From positions 1 through 33,106 of the forward strand of contig PABD01000113.1 in the NCBI GenBank assembly GCA_002702685.1: a DNA stretch of 33,106 nucleotides, written 5' to 3'. The translations under genes and the position numbers were made by a program. Positions 24,141 to 33,065 of the stretch are shown one piece after another. Numbering within the stretch: position 1 is the first letter of the stretch; each line of letters begins with the position of its first letter. The notes beneath the pieces are model-generated. The model made no database searches and was not told where the DNA came from. It worked only from the letters and a program-made list of their open reading frames with translations. The DNA is from Planctomyces sp. (GTDB lineage: Bacteria > Planctomycetota > Planctomycetia > Planctomycetales > Planctomycetaceae).

Positions 24141-24257
24141 ATGAATAGAGCTGGTGGACCCACACATTTAATCCCATTCTATGACGAAATCCGCGTTTTC
24201 AGGCAAGAAACGAATCTCCCCCTCGAAGACTATCTGAGGAAGATCGGAACGCTTTAA
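24141..24257 (+). CDS. 38-codon ORF, possible gene remnant
   Basis: MNRAGGPTHLIPFYDEIRVFRQETNLPLEDYLRKIGTL. The last 25 residues look protein-like (amphipathic, acidic/basic balanced), as in the C-terminal helix of a small regulatory protein. No Shine-Dalgarno is visible, and the candidate promoter starts at or after its ATG. It may be the leftover 3' end of a lost gene. It lies 25 bp before the methyltransferase. Confidence 0.25.
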   Translation: MNRAGGPTHLIPFYDEIRVFRQETNLPLEDYLRKIGTL

Positions 24258-24282
24258 ATCAAATCCTGATGGAAGCAATACC

Positions 24283-25047
24283 ATGGAACGATTTCTCGAG
24301 GTTTACGGCACCCTGCCGCGGGCGGGACCCGGTTCGAATGAATTGACGCGGCGGGCATTCCAATCACTGGCAGACCTCCCGTCATCGCCACGGATTCTCG
24401 ATGTCGGCTGCGGACCGGGAATGCAGACGATCGAGTTATTGCGACTAAGCGCGGGGGATGTCGTTGCGCTCGACCTGCTGCCGGAGATGATCTCGCGCGT
24501 ACGCGACGCGGCAAACAGCGCTGGGGTGTCCGACCGCCTGACCACGATCGAAATGGATATGCAGGCGATGAACTTTCCCCCATCCAGTTTTGATGTCATC
24601 TGGTCGGAAGGAGCGATTTATTTGATAGGTTTCGAAGCAGGCCTCACCCGGTTTCGTCCCCTGCTCCAACCGGGTGGCTATGTGGCTGTCAGTGAAGTAG
24701 TCTGGTTGAAACCGGATCCCCCGGCAGAACTTGTCAGCTTCTGGAACGAGTATCCCGAGATCGATTTCATTGAGAAGAAACTCGACGTCATCGCACGGAC
24801 CGGGTACGAATGGATCGATCACTTTGTCTTCCCTCCCTCCGCCTGGACTGACCATTACTACGGTCCGCTGGAAAATCGCATCGCAGAGGAATCCGGAGAA
24901 TGGGCGGGAATTCCGGACGCGGAAGCGATCCTGGAAGCAGCCCGTAATGAGATCAGGATGTTCCGGGAGCATGCAGACTACTACAGCTATGCCTTCTTCG
25001 TGATGCGAAAGCGGAGTGATGCCGATCGATCACCGGAACAGACGTGA
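24283..25047 (+). CDS. Class I SAM-dependent methyltransferase
   Basis: A 254-residue protein with a Rossmann-type methyltransferase core. Motif I is ILDVGCGPGMQT (about 38-49), the acidic end of strand 2 is VVALDLLPEM, and DMQAMNFPPSSFDVIWSEGAIYLIGF covers motifs II-III. LLQPGGYVAVSEV is motif IV-V. The substrate cannot be told from sequence; the family (Methyltransf_11/25-like) covers small molecules and quinones. The C-terminal third has aromatic residues (WTDHYYGPL) that may shape the pocket. It is probably monocistronic from the candidate promoter at 24107. Confidence 0.9.
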   Translation: MERFLEVYGTLPRAGPGSNELTRRAFQSLADLPSSPRILDVGCGPGMQTIELLRLSAGDVVALDLLPEMISRVRDAANSAGVSDRLTTIEMDMQAMNFPPSSFDVIWSEGAIYLIGFEAGLTRFRPLLQPGGYVAVSEVVWLKPDPPAELVSFWNEYPEIDFIEKKLDVIARTGYEWIDHFVFPPSAWTDHYYGPLENRIAEESGEWAGIPDAEAILEAARNEIRMFREHADYYSYAFFVMRKRSDADRSPEQT

Positions 25048-25135
25048 AAACAAGATGAAAAAGAGCCGCTGTTGCCCGGCCTGGTTTCCGGCGCCTATCA
25101 TGGGAATAAGACAACTCAACTTACAGGAGAGAATC

Positions 25136-25543
25136 ATGAACATGCGTTTTTTGATGTGCCTCGGATTGATCACGATGTTGATGGGGGGCGCCCCGGTGAC
25201 CGCTTCCGCCCAGGAAGGACTGGGGGAGAGATTGGGTAAGGAACTCGACGAGAAACTGAATGAACTCAGCCGGGAACTTAAAGAGGGCTGGTCGGAAGTC
25301 GAATCGTTTGTCGACCGGCTGGGAGTGCGAGGCCGCGTCTATTCCCGCATTCATTGGGACAAAGCACTCGCCTCGCAACCGATTGGCATTGAAGCCAACG
25401 ATAAGGGCGTGGTCGTCCTGACAGGCAAGGTCAAAGACGAAGCTTCCCGACAGAAGGCCGTTCAACTGGCGGAAGACACCCTCGGCGTGAACGAGGTCGT
25501 AGACCGCCTCAAAGTCGTGCAACCCGAAGAACCGCAGATTTGA
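25136..25543 (+). CDS. Secreted BON-domain protein
   Basis: A 135-residue protein. A signal peptide (MNMRFLMCLGLITMLMGGAPVTASAQ) is followed by an amphipathic helix (LGERLGKELDEKLNELSRELKEGWSEV). A single BON domain (about 70-130) reads HWDKALASQPIGIEANDKGVVVLTGKVKDEASRQKAVQLAEDTLGVNEVVDRLKV. BON domains bind envelope phospholipids, so a role in the envelope is likely. ATG 25136 is chosen for its AGGAGA site and for starting the signal peptide; the ORF-track start at 25016 overlaps the methyltransferase. It is convergent with the CAP-domain gene, 16 bp apart. Confidence 0.85.
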   Translation: MNMRFLMCLGLITMLMGGAPVTASAQEGLGERLGKELDEKLNELSRELKEGWSEVESFVDRLGVRGRVYSRIHWDKALASQPIGIEANDKGVVVLTGKVKDEASRQKAVQLAEDTLGVNEVVDRLKVVQPEEPQI

Positions 25544-25559
25544 GACTGCCTGGCGGTAT

Positions 25560-26366
25560 CTACTTCGATTGAACTTCGAGTTCTCCGTCTGCGCGGACAA
25601 TCGTGTATTGATCGCCGGAAGAGGGTTCGACGGTCGCGTCGACTTCCTCTTCATTTTCGGGGAAGTCGAACTTCACCGGCGCCGGGCGACAGCTGGTGTG
25701 CGTTCGGATATAACGAGGAGGCAATTCGTAGGAACGGTCGCCAATCGAATAGCTGACATCCGATTCCGATTCATTCGTAATGCGGAATTCGATGGCGGCA
25801 GACTTGGGGCGTCCGAACATCTGCACCGCATACCAGTGTCCCGTCTTTTCGCTTTTGGCCACGGCAACCCCCGTCTCGGTGACGGCGGAATTGAGCATGT
25901 TTTTGCGATGCTCCGGCGAATTCTTCCAGCCTTGGACGAACTTCCGTCCCAGAGGTTTCGTATCGAACCCCGTCGAGTTGTACTGATAGCCGATATTCTC
26001 GGATACGATGCAGTATTCATAACCATGATTCTTCGCGCGTTCAGAAGGCCGTTGATCATCGGCCCCATGACCATAACGATCTGTTCGCGCCATGTAATCC
26101 GCGAAATACTGGGCCGTCTTATTGAGTTCCTGATTCGGTTCCACCGGCTCCAGTTCTTTCTTCTCACGAAAATCATTCGTTCGTTCGATGATCAACTTCG
26201 CGACCTGAGAGGCGTCGACATTATCTGATGACGTCGGCTTTTCTGTGGACTCCAGTAGCTCAAAGTCGTCCTCTTCCGAAAACTGCGAATACGCGGGCAT
26301 CGACATTACGCAGACAAACAGGAAAGGCGCACACAGAAATCTGATGTAGCCGCGAAATAATGACAT
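25560..26366 (-). CDS. Secreted CAP-domain (SCP/PR1-like) protein
   Basis: A 268-residue protein with a signal peptide (IRFLCAPFLFVCVMSMPAYSQ). A CAP domain spans about 55-180: LIIERTNDFREKKELEPVEPNQELNKTAQYFADYMARTDRYGHG, SENIGYQYNST, FVQGWKNSPEHRKNMLNSAVTETGVAVA, GHWYAVQMFG. It keeps the His (YGHGAD) and Glu/His (SENIG, SPEHRKN) residues typical of the fold. The C-terminal ~80 residues form a separate beta-rich tail. The start has GAGGAG upstream. It probably sits in the periplasm or is secreted; the biochemical role of bacterial CAP proteins is mostly unknown. Confidence 0.9.
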   Translation of the reverse strand: MSLFRGYIRFLCAPFLFVCVMSMPAYSQFSEEDDFELLESTEKPTSSDNVDASQVAKLIIERTNDFREKKELEPVEPNQELNKTAQYFADYMARTDRYGHGADDQRPSERAKNHGYEYCIVSENIGYQYNSTGFDTKPLGRKFVQGWKNSPEHRKNMLNSAVTETGVAVAKSEKTGHWYAVQMFGRPKSAAIEFRITNESESDVSYSIGDRSYELPPRYIRTHTSCRPAPVKFDFPENEEEVDATVEPSSGDQYTIVRADGELEVQSK

Positions 26367-26412
26367 CGGTTCAGTCTCCTCGATTCGTGGAACAATTCGC
26401 GTTTCAAAAGTA

Positions 26413-26446
26413 AAGACCTCGTGAACGTTGCCATTCGCGAGGTCTT
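26413..26446 (-). terminator. Hairpin terminator after the YXWGXW gene
   Basis: A 9-bp perfect stem AAGACCTCG / CGAGGTCTT with a 16-nt loop. On the minus strand it is followed by TACTTTTG. It lies 28 bp after the stop of the YXWGXW-repeat gene and 46 bp upstream of the CAP gene start. Confidence 0.55.
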
Positions 26447-26474
26447 CATTCTCATCTATTCAAATCCGCGGCGC

Positions 26475-28268
26475 TCATTTTCCCTTGTCCGGTTTTTCGC
26501 CAGATTTTGCAGGGGGGTTAGCGGGCGGGTTGGCGTTGCCGGCTCCCGGTGAGTTGCCGGAACCAGGTTGCGGTTGGTTGCCACCACCCTGATTGCCGTT
26601 CCCACCTTTGTTGCCTTTGTTTCCACCACCTCGGTTTGGATTATTGTTACCCGATTCGCCACGGGGCTTGGGATTGTTATTACCAGCGCCCGGCGATGGT
26701 GATGGTTTGGGCTTGGGATTATTATCTCCCAGATTGGGAAGCGGGTTCGGATTGTTGTTTCCGGACTTCGGTTCCCTTTCCGGTTTGTTTTTGTCTTTAC
26801 GCGGCATGGGATTCGGTTTATCGCCGGGATTTTTATCCGGATTCGCTTTGGGTTTGTTGTCCGGCGTATTCGGACGAGGCGATGTCAGACCCGCACCTTT
26901 TTCCGATTTGCCTTTAGCTTCACCGGCTCGATCTTCAATCTGTTTGCGACGCGATTCCGCTTCGTTCATTTGGTTCTGGGCTTTGTCTTCCGCTTTTTTG
27001 CGGTACTCGGCTCGCCGTTTCTGGAAATCCTCTTTATTCTGATCTTTCGCTTTTTCAAGATCAGTAAGTTGCTGTTCCCGTGTTTTTTGCGCATCACGGT
27101 AGCGACCTTCCTGACTTGCGAATTCTTTGCGGCGATCGGCATTGCGGTCAAAACGGGTTTGAATGCCGGGATAATTTCCGTCCGTGAGCACATTGATACC
27201 GGCGGCAATCATCGCGTCGTCAGCATCAAAGTTCGCTGTCTGCTGCCAATCGCGTTGCTCGCTCCAAGTGTGCCGCGGCCGATGGTCGGCATGGTTACGA
27301 TAGTAGTCGTGGCGATCGTGGTATCGTTGCCACCGATCCCGATGGAATGTCAAAAAGAACACGCTGAGAGGATCGTAGTAGTACCGGTCCGAAACCCACG
27401 GGTAGAACGCACGATTCGAAGAACCGTACTCGTAATAGTCACCGTAGTAGTAGTGTCCGTAACCCGGATCGATGAAAAGATGCGTGGGGATATAATCGGT
27501 TCGCACGACCATCGAAGGTGAATATTGATAATCAGGACCGACATCCTGTGTGAAAGCGACCGGGCTGAACAGAACGCCGCGCTGTTCCAGTTCATAGTCC
27601 CAGTAACCGGTCAGAGCGAGATATCCACGCGGGGTCCAGACATAGCGGAACGGCACCCAGACGCGCCCTTCGTAACCGCGAGCCCAGTAACCATCGACCC
27701 ATTCAAAGTCGGTGCTGGTGACTTCCCAATGACCGGGAACCCAGAAATGTTCCGGCGAGGGGGCCTCTCCCGGATTGTTTTCTTTCGCTTCTGGCGGGCG
27801 TTCGGAAACCAGCAGCGGTTGTGTATCACCACTCCAGAAACCGGTGACCCACGCATATCCCTGATCCGTTTGAGCCCAGTAACCGGGGTTCCAGGTCATC
27901 TCATCCGGGGGGCGACGCCAGATGCCGCTGATCCAGATGAAGCGCTGCTCTTCCGGCTCCCATCCCCAGTAACCGGGAATCCATTGAAATTCGCTGGATT
28001 CGGGCACCACTTCTGAAGGCTGTTCCGCAATCGGTTGCGGGGGTTCCTGCTGAGCGGTAAACCCCTGTTCCTGCACAGGTTGATAGGGTTGAGCAAAGGC
28101 CTCGTGAATGGGGCCTCTATTCAATTGAATGAATTCTTCACTGGCCGGGCGGTCAGGCTGGGGTGCGGGTGGCTGCTGGGCGCTCAGGTGAGTCGCTGAC
28201 AGAGCGATCAGGGTACCGACAATCGAACAGCCAAACATGAATCTGGCCGCAAAACTGGTCTTTAACAT
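26475..28268 (-). CDS. Secreted YXWGXW-repeat protein with charged coiled region and Asn/Pro/Gly-rich tail
   Basis: A 597-residue exported protein with a signal peptide (MLKTSFAARFMFGCSIVGTLIALSATHLSAQ). About eight Trp/Tyr-rich repeats of YXWGXW type occupy residues 80-235: WIPGYWGWEP, WISGIWRRP, WNPGYWAQ, WVTGFWS, WVPGHWE, WVDGYWARG, WVPFRYVWTP, LTGYWDYE. A Tyr/His-rich section (YGHYYYGDYYEYG, WQRYHDRHDYYRNH) and a Lys/Glu coiled region follow. The last ~140 residues are a low-complexity tail of NNNPNP, KPNP and GGGN type. This family is common in Planctomycetes and of unknown function, probably cell-surface or structural. ATG 28268 is preferred (GGAGAGAA upstream) over GTG 28283. Confidence 0.9.
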   Translation of the reverse strand: MLKTSFAARFMFGCSIVGTLIALSATHLSAQQPPAPQPDRPASEEFIQLNRGPIHEAFAQPYQPVQEQGFTAQQEPPQPIAEQPSEVVPESSEFQWIPGYWGWEPEEQRFIWISGIWRRPPDEMTWNPGYWAQTDQGYAWVTGFWSGDTQPLLVSERPPEAKENNPGEAPSPEHFWVPGHWEVTSTDFEWVDGYWARGYEGRVWVPFRYVWTPRGYLALTGYWDYELEQRGVLFSPVAFTQDVGPDYQYSPSMVVRTDYIPTHLFIDPGYGHYYYGDYYEYGSSNRAFYPWVSDRYYYDPLSVFFLTFHRDRWQRYHDRHDYYRNHADHRPRHTWSEQRDWQQTANFDADDAMIAAGINVLTDGNYPGIQTRFDRNADRRKEFASQEGRYRDAQKTREQQLTDLEKAKDQNKEDFQKRRAEYRKKAEDKAQNQMNEAESRRKQIEDRAGEAKGKSEKGAGLTSPRPNTPDNKPKANPDKNPGDKPNPMPRKDKNKPEREPKSGNNNPNPLPNLGDNNPKPKPSPSPGAGNNNPKPRGESGNNNPNRGGGNKGNKGGNGNQGGGNQPQPGSGNSPGAGNANPPANPPAKSGEKPDKGK

Positions 28269-28519
28269 GGAATTTCTCTCCACAGGTTGAGTTGGGGATT
28301 AACTACGCTTGAGAGAAGCAACTCCTATTCCAATTCTGTTAGACCAGACCTTACGTCACGATAATCACGAACAGGGCACAGGGACTGCCGACCATCATCG
28401 ACAATTCTTCATGGTGTCGTTTGGTAGCAGGTAGCTTCTCGCTGAAAAACAGGACTAGAATAGATCATAAGCGGCAATTTGTTCTCGTATTCAGCCAATT
28501 CGGTCAAAGATCACGCTCC

Positions 28520-30670
28520 ATGTCAGCTACCTACCGTTTTCGTTCTGTGTTGATTCTCGTATCAGGGTTGGTGTTGTCCACCACTGGCATGCTTCATGCG
28601 GCCGAAACAGCGAAGCCGAATATCATCGTGGTGCTGTTTGACGATATGGGATGGGGAGAGCCGCCCAGTTATGATTCTGAGTCGAAGTTACGAACACCTC
28701 ACCTTGACGAACTCGCGCGACAGGGAATGCGGTTCACCGATGCTCATTCCGCGTCCGCCGTCTGCACGCCGACCCGGTATGGATTGCTGACCGGGCGGTA
28801 CCCGGCGCGGATCGGCCAGTTCGGCGTATTGCAGTCATGGTCATCTCCCCTCATCCCACCGGAACGACCGACCATCGCGAGTCTACTGAAGGGAGAAGGG
28901 TACGAAACGGCCTGCATCGGCAAATGGCATCTCGGTCTCGACTGGGATGTCGCCGATCAACAGGGAACGCCGCCTGTGGACGCGGAGTTCCACAATGGTC
29001 CCAATGCGCTGGGCTTTGATTACTTCTGCGGTTTCACCCACGCAGGAGGAATCAGCACGATTCTCGAACAGAATCGAGTCGTCGAACAGGTCAGTCCAAA
29101 AGAGAATCAACCGCTGATGTTGCGGAAGGCGACCGAGTGGCTCCGGCAACGCGATACTGATACGCCCTTTTTCCTGTACTTCCCGATGTGCCCGCCTCAT
29201 TATCCTGTCGCACCGACAGAAGAGTTCCTCGGCAGGAGTGGTGGCATTGACGTTGCCGGAAAGAACCTGAAAGGCCCACATGACCCCGAGCACTACCCCG
29301 ATTGGCTATACCAGGGGGATGCCATGCTGGGGGAAATCATGCGCGTCCTCGAAGAGCGAAAGCTCTCTGAAAATACAATCCTGATCGCCACCTCCGATAA
29401 TGGAGCGGAACACCGCGTCTATCCTCCCTTGCGAGATTCCAAACGCAGCATTTACGAAGGGGGCCACCGTGTTCCTTTTGTCATCCGCTGGCCGGGTCAC
29501 GCCTCTCCCGGTTGCGTATCAAATCATACCATTTGTCTCAATGACCTGCTGGCGACGGTGGCAGAAGTAACGGGCGTCTCTTTACCGGCTAATGCGGGAG
29601 AAGACAGCTTTTCCTTTCTGTCGGAACTGTCGGGAAAACAACAGCAACCGCGGAGAGAATCAATGATCCATCAATCGATGGGTGGAGACCTGGCATTGCG
29701 CCGAGGTCCGTGGAAGCTGATCGTCTTCAAAGATGGACGCCGGGAGTTGTATCATCTGGAATCCGATGTGAGCGAAACCCACGATCTCGCCGGGCAAAAA
29801 CCCGAAGTTGTCCGCGAACTGACCGCCTTGCTGAAAGATCAAATCCAAAATGGCCGCAGTACGCCCGGTCCCCCCCAGCCCAATGACTTTGATCTGAAAT
29901 TACCCGATATGACTTCCGCCACTAAAAAGAACCCCACTCCGCGCATCGTCGCTCATCGCGGTTTAACCCAACTGGCGCCGGAGAACACCCTGGCCGCGTT
30001 TTGTGCCTCCATCGAACGCCAGATTGGATTTGAATTCGACGTTCAGCGCACTCAAGATGGGACGCTCGTCTGTATCCACGACGACGATGTCACCCGCACC
30101 ACCGACGGGCAGGGGAACGTGACCGAGTTGACTTACGATGAACTGCGACAACTCGACGCCGGCAGCTGGTTCGATGAGAAATTCGCTGGGGAGAAGATCC
30201 CCTCCATTGAGGAAGTCTTGAGACTGCTCGCGGAATCGCCGCAGGCAGAAGTACTGCTGGCCGTCGATCTCAAATCAGAGGATGTGGGAGAAGAAGTCGC
30301 GAGGATGGCGGTGAAGTTGGGCGTCGAAGAAAAGCTGCTTTTTATCGGGAGCGCGATATCCAACCCCGATATACGCGCAGCTCTCACGAAAGTCTCGCCG
30401 CAAGTCCATACAGCCGCACTCGCGAATAATCCCGAAGAATTTGCGGCCGCGCTCAGCATGCCGGACGCCGACTGGGTCTATCTCCGGTTCCTCCCCACCC
30501 GAGAACAGATGGACGCTGTCCATCGCGCCGACAAGCGGGCTTTCATCGCCGGCGCTACCGTCAGCAGCCATCTTCCCGACAACTGGCGCACCGCAAGCGA
30601 AGCCGGCATCGACGCCATCCTGACCGATTTCCCACTGGAGCTGCAGGGACAATTGAAATCGACTGATTGA
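28520..30670 (+). CDS. Secreted sulfatase fused to glycerophosphodiester phosphodiesterase
   Basis: A 716-residue two-enzyme fusion. A signal peptide (FRSVLILVSGLVLSTTGMLHAA) leads to a sulfatase (about 30-455) with NIIVVLFDDMGWG, signature CTPTRYGLLTGRY (Cys 82, formylglycine) and ATSDNGAEH. A linker near residue 470 (TPGPPQPNDFDLKLPD) joins a GDPD TIM-barrel (about 475-712). Its catalytic set is VAHRG, ENTLAAF, EFDVQRTQDGTLVCIHDDDVTR and LTDFPLEL, all intact. The protein could remove sulfate and then hydrolyse a phosphodiester on the same or related envelope or algal substrate. ATG 28520 is chosen to begin the signal peptide; no clear Shine-Dalgarno is seen. It is divergent from the YXWGXW gene across about 250 bp. 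Confidence 0.9.
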   Translation: MSATYRFRSVLILVSGLVLSTTGMLHAAETAKPNIIVVLFDDMGWGEPPSYDSESKLRTPHLDELARQGMRFTDAHSASAVCTPTRYGLLTGRYPARIGQFGVLQSWSSPLIPPERPTIASLLKGEGYETACIGKWHLGLDWDVADQQGTPPVDAEFHNGPNALGFDYFCGFTHAGGISTILEQNRVVEQVSPKENQPLMLRKATEWLRQRDTDTPFFLYFPMCPPHYPVAPTEEFLGRSGGIDVAGKNLKGPHDPEHYPDWLYQGDAMLGEIMRVLEERKLSENTILIATSDNGAEHRVYPPLRDSKRSIYEGGHRVPFVIRWPGHASPGCVSNHTICLNDLLATVAEVTGVSLPANAGEDSFSFLSELSGKQQQPRRESMIHQSMGGDLALRRGPWKLIVFKDGRRELYHLESDVSETHDLAGQKPEVVRELTALLKDQIQNGRSTPGPPQPNDFDLKLPDMTSATKKNPTPRIVAHRGLTQLAPENTLAAFCASIERQIGFEFDVQRTQDGTLVCIHDDDVTRTTDGQGNVTELTYDELRQLDAGSWFDEKFAGEKIPSIEEVLRLLAESPQAEVLLAVDLKSEDVGEEVARMAVKLGVEEKLLFIGSAISNPDIRAALTKVSPQVHTAALANNPEEFAAALSMPDADWVYLRFLPTREQMDAVHRADKRAFIAGATVSSHLPDNWRTASEAGIDAILTDFPLELQGQLKSTD

Positions 30671-30733
30671 TCAAGTCTACCAACGACAGAATAAAACAGA
30701 CCAGGAAGATGATCGGAAACCGTCTCTATTCTG

Positions 30734-31303
30734 TTACTTCGCGAGAGCCGAGGCCGTTTCGACAAGTTGTGCGACGACGTCTTTCACCCTTCCCTTGAGA
30801 TTGTCGTCACTGATGCCTTCGTCCGAGAGCGTCTTGGAAGCATTCGGAATGGTCGCTTGCCGGGGAATGACAAAGGCACCGATGTTGCCGAAGATCGAAC
30901 GCACATGCACGAGCCCGCGCATACCGCCGAGCGCTCCGGGAGACGCGCTTAACAGGGCGACGACCTTGCCGGTGAAGGCGACGAGGGGTGGTTCGGCGTC
31001 GCGGGTGCGCGAGACCCAGTCGATCGTATTCTTCAAGAGGGGGGTGATCGAACTGTTGTACTCGGGACAGGCCACCAGAAAACCGTCGTGCTCTTTCATC
31101 AATTGGTACAGTTTGTTCGACGCCTCCGGATGCCCGTTCTCGGATTCTTCGTCCCCGTCGTAAATGGGCATGGGGTAGTCCGCGAGGTCGACAACGGTGA
31201 CTTCCGCACCCAGTTCCCGCGCCATCTCGGCCGCCGCGGACACCAGTTTCTTGTTGAAGGAATCGCGCCGGGCGCTTCCGGCGAACGCGAGAATTCTGGG
31301 CAT
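30734..31303 (-). CDS. NADPH-dependent FMN reductase-like flavoprotein
   Basis: A 189-residue flavodoxin-like protein. The FMN phosphate loop is AGSARRDSFNKKL. A VACPEYNSSITPLLKNTIDWVSR block and an LLSASPGALGGMRGLVHVRSIF block are diagnostic of the NADPH-dependent FMN reductase/ChrR/azoreductase-like family. It should reduce quinones, chromate or similar electron acceptors in the cytoplasm. ATG 31303 starts the domain directly; the ORF-track start at 31384 adds 27 unsupported residues. It follows the hybrid kinase gene by about 100 bp in the same direction and may share its transcript. Confidence 0.92.
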   Translation of the reverse strand: MPRILAFAGSARRDSFNKKLVSAAAEMARELGAEVTVVDLADYPMPIYDGDEESENGHPEASNKLYQLMKEHDGFLVACPEYNSSITPLLKNTIDWVSRTRDAEPPLVAFTGKVVALLSASPGALGGMRGLVHVRSIFGNIGAFVIPRQATIPNASKTLSDEGISDDNLKGRVKDVVAQLVETASALAK

Positions 31304-31405
31304 GGAACTTTTTCTTTTCTGTGGTGAGTAGTGATTGCGAACCGAGTTCTTTACCGGGAAGAATGAGCATGCTACCGGGAACACTTTGTCCGCATGATGT
31401 TCCCT

Positions 31406-33065
31406 TTATCGCGCCAGGTGGCCTGCAACCATTCGGAGCAGTTCCAGCCGATTGATCGGTTTACTGAGGTAAGAGTTACAGCCACTTTCGATGCAGCGAG
31501 TCATGTCCCCCTGCATTGCATCGGCCGTCAGGGCGATGATCGGGTTTTCAAATCCGAGCGATCGAAGTCGGGAGGCGGCTTCATATCCATCCATCGTCGG
31601 CATCTGCATGTCCATGAGAATCACATCCGGGCATTTTCTCTCGGCCGTGAGCGACTGCACCAGTTTGACCGCCTCCAGCCCGTTCTCGGCATCGACCACA
31701 TCGGCCCCCGCCGACGTCAGGAAACTCGAAGTCAGAAATCGAACATCCCGCCGATCATCGACCACCAGTACCCGGCAATGAAGTTCCGGCGCTTCGGAGA
31801 AAGAAGCGTCCTCCCGCTCATGCGGTTCCAGCACGGATCCAAACCTGCCTTTCGATGCGGCGGCGTTGAGCGTCAGCGTAAACTGGCTGCCGTTGCCTGG
31901 CTCGCTCTCGACTTGAATGCCACCGCCCAGCATCGTCGCCAGTCGGTGACTGATCGCCAATCCGAGTCCCGTCCCTCCGAACCGCCTGGAGATGGAGGCA
32001 TCTCCCTGTTGAAATGGTTGAAACAGTTTCTCAACGAGTTCGCTCTCCATCCCGACGCCGGAATCGGTGACGGTAAAGTTGATGTCATCGCCTTTCCGGT
32101 CCACATCCAGTCGGACATATCCCGCATCGGTGAATTTGATTGCGTTCCCGATCAGGTTCACGAGAATCTGACGAAGTCGCTTCGCGTCCGTACGGATTCC
32201 GTCGTGGATGGAATCGCTGATCTGGACATCAAATTCGATGTTCTTTTCCAGGGCACGTTCGCGAAAGAGAGTTCCAATCGCTTCCACAAAGGGACGAATT
32301 TCAAACTCGTCGAAGGTGATTTCCAGCTTACCCGCTTCGATCTTGGAGAGGTCCAGGATGTCGTTGATGATATCGACCAGGAACTCTCCATTCTGCTGGA
32401 TCACCTGCAACAGGCGTATCTTCTCAGAGTCATTCTCCTTTTCGGACAGCAGTTCCGCATACCCCAGGATGGAGGTCATGGGGGTCCGGATTTCGTGACT
32501 CATGTTGGCGAGGAATTCACTCTTCGCCACACTCGCGGCTGTCGATTTATCCAGAGCAACCGAGAGCTTCTGTTCGGCGAGTTTACGCTGATGGATGTCG
32601 GTACAAGTAATATACCAGGCGCGTATTTCTCCATGATCGTCGTGAACCGGCTCGGCTCTCGCCAAGTGCCAGCGGAACTTCTGGCTTTCCGCTTTGAGAA
32701 CGCGGAACTCGCAATGAAACGGGGTCTGCATCTCAACGGATTGAGTCCACCGTGATTTCACCCGGTCGCGATCTTCTGAGTGAATGACGGTACCGGGGGA
32801 AAAGGGGAGCGATTCTGTGGCCTCGTATCCGAGATACTCACAGGCGCGTTGATTCAAAAATTCGATCTCTCCTTCCGCATCGGCAATGAATACCATCTGG
32901 GGCATGGCATTCGCCAGCTGTTGAAATTCGCGGCTTCGCTGAGCCAGCGTATCGACGAGGCGACGCACAAAGTATTGACGATGGCGGTCACGCAGACGGG
33001 ATTGGAGGACGCTCAGGAACTCGGCAAAGGTCGTTCAATACATCGTAGACAGTGTCAACGTGCAT
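31406..33065 (-). CDS. PAS hybrid sensor histidine kinase with receiver domain, N-terminus frameshifted
   Basis: From GTG 32968 the protein has 520 residues: PAS (about 15-128, MPQMVFIADAEGEIEFLNQRACEYLGY), HisKA with MSHEIRTPMT (His 158), HATPase_c (NLIGNAIKFTD, DSGVGM, GTGLGLAIS) and REC (about 399-515) with LMDMQMPTMDG (Asp 453). The open frame extends upstream beyond GTG as AEFLSVLQSRLRDRHRQYF, to a TGA. One base over, ATG 33065 starts MHVDTVYDVLNDL. Deleting one T from CTTTG at about 33026-33028 joins both into MHVDTVYDVLNDLAEFLSVLQSR. The true start is therefore probably 33065, with a one-base frameshift that may be real or a sequencing error. Cytoplasmic, with no membrane segment. Confidence 0.85.

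Noticed and set aside
31394-32755. 453-residue plus-strand ORF
   Set aside because: It is the antisense shadow of the PAS hybrid kinase, which shows a full set of kinase motifs; the plus-strand product is His/Arg-rich with no domain.
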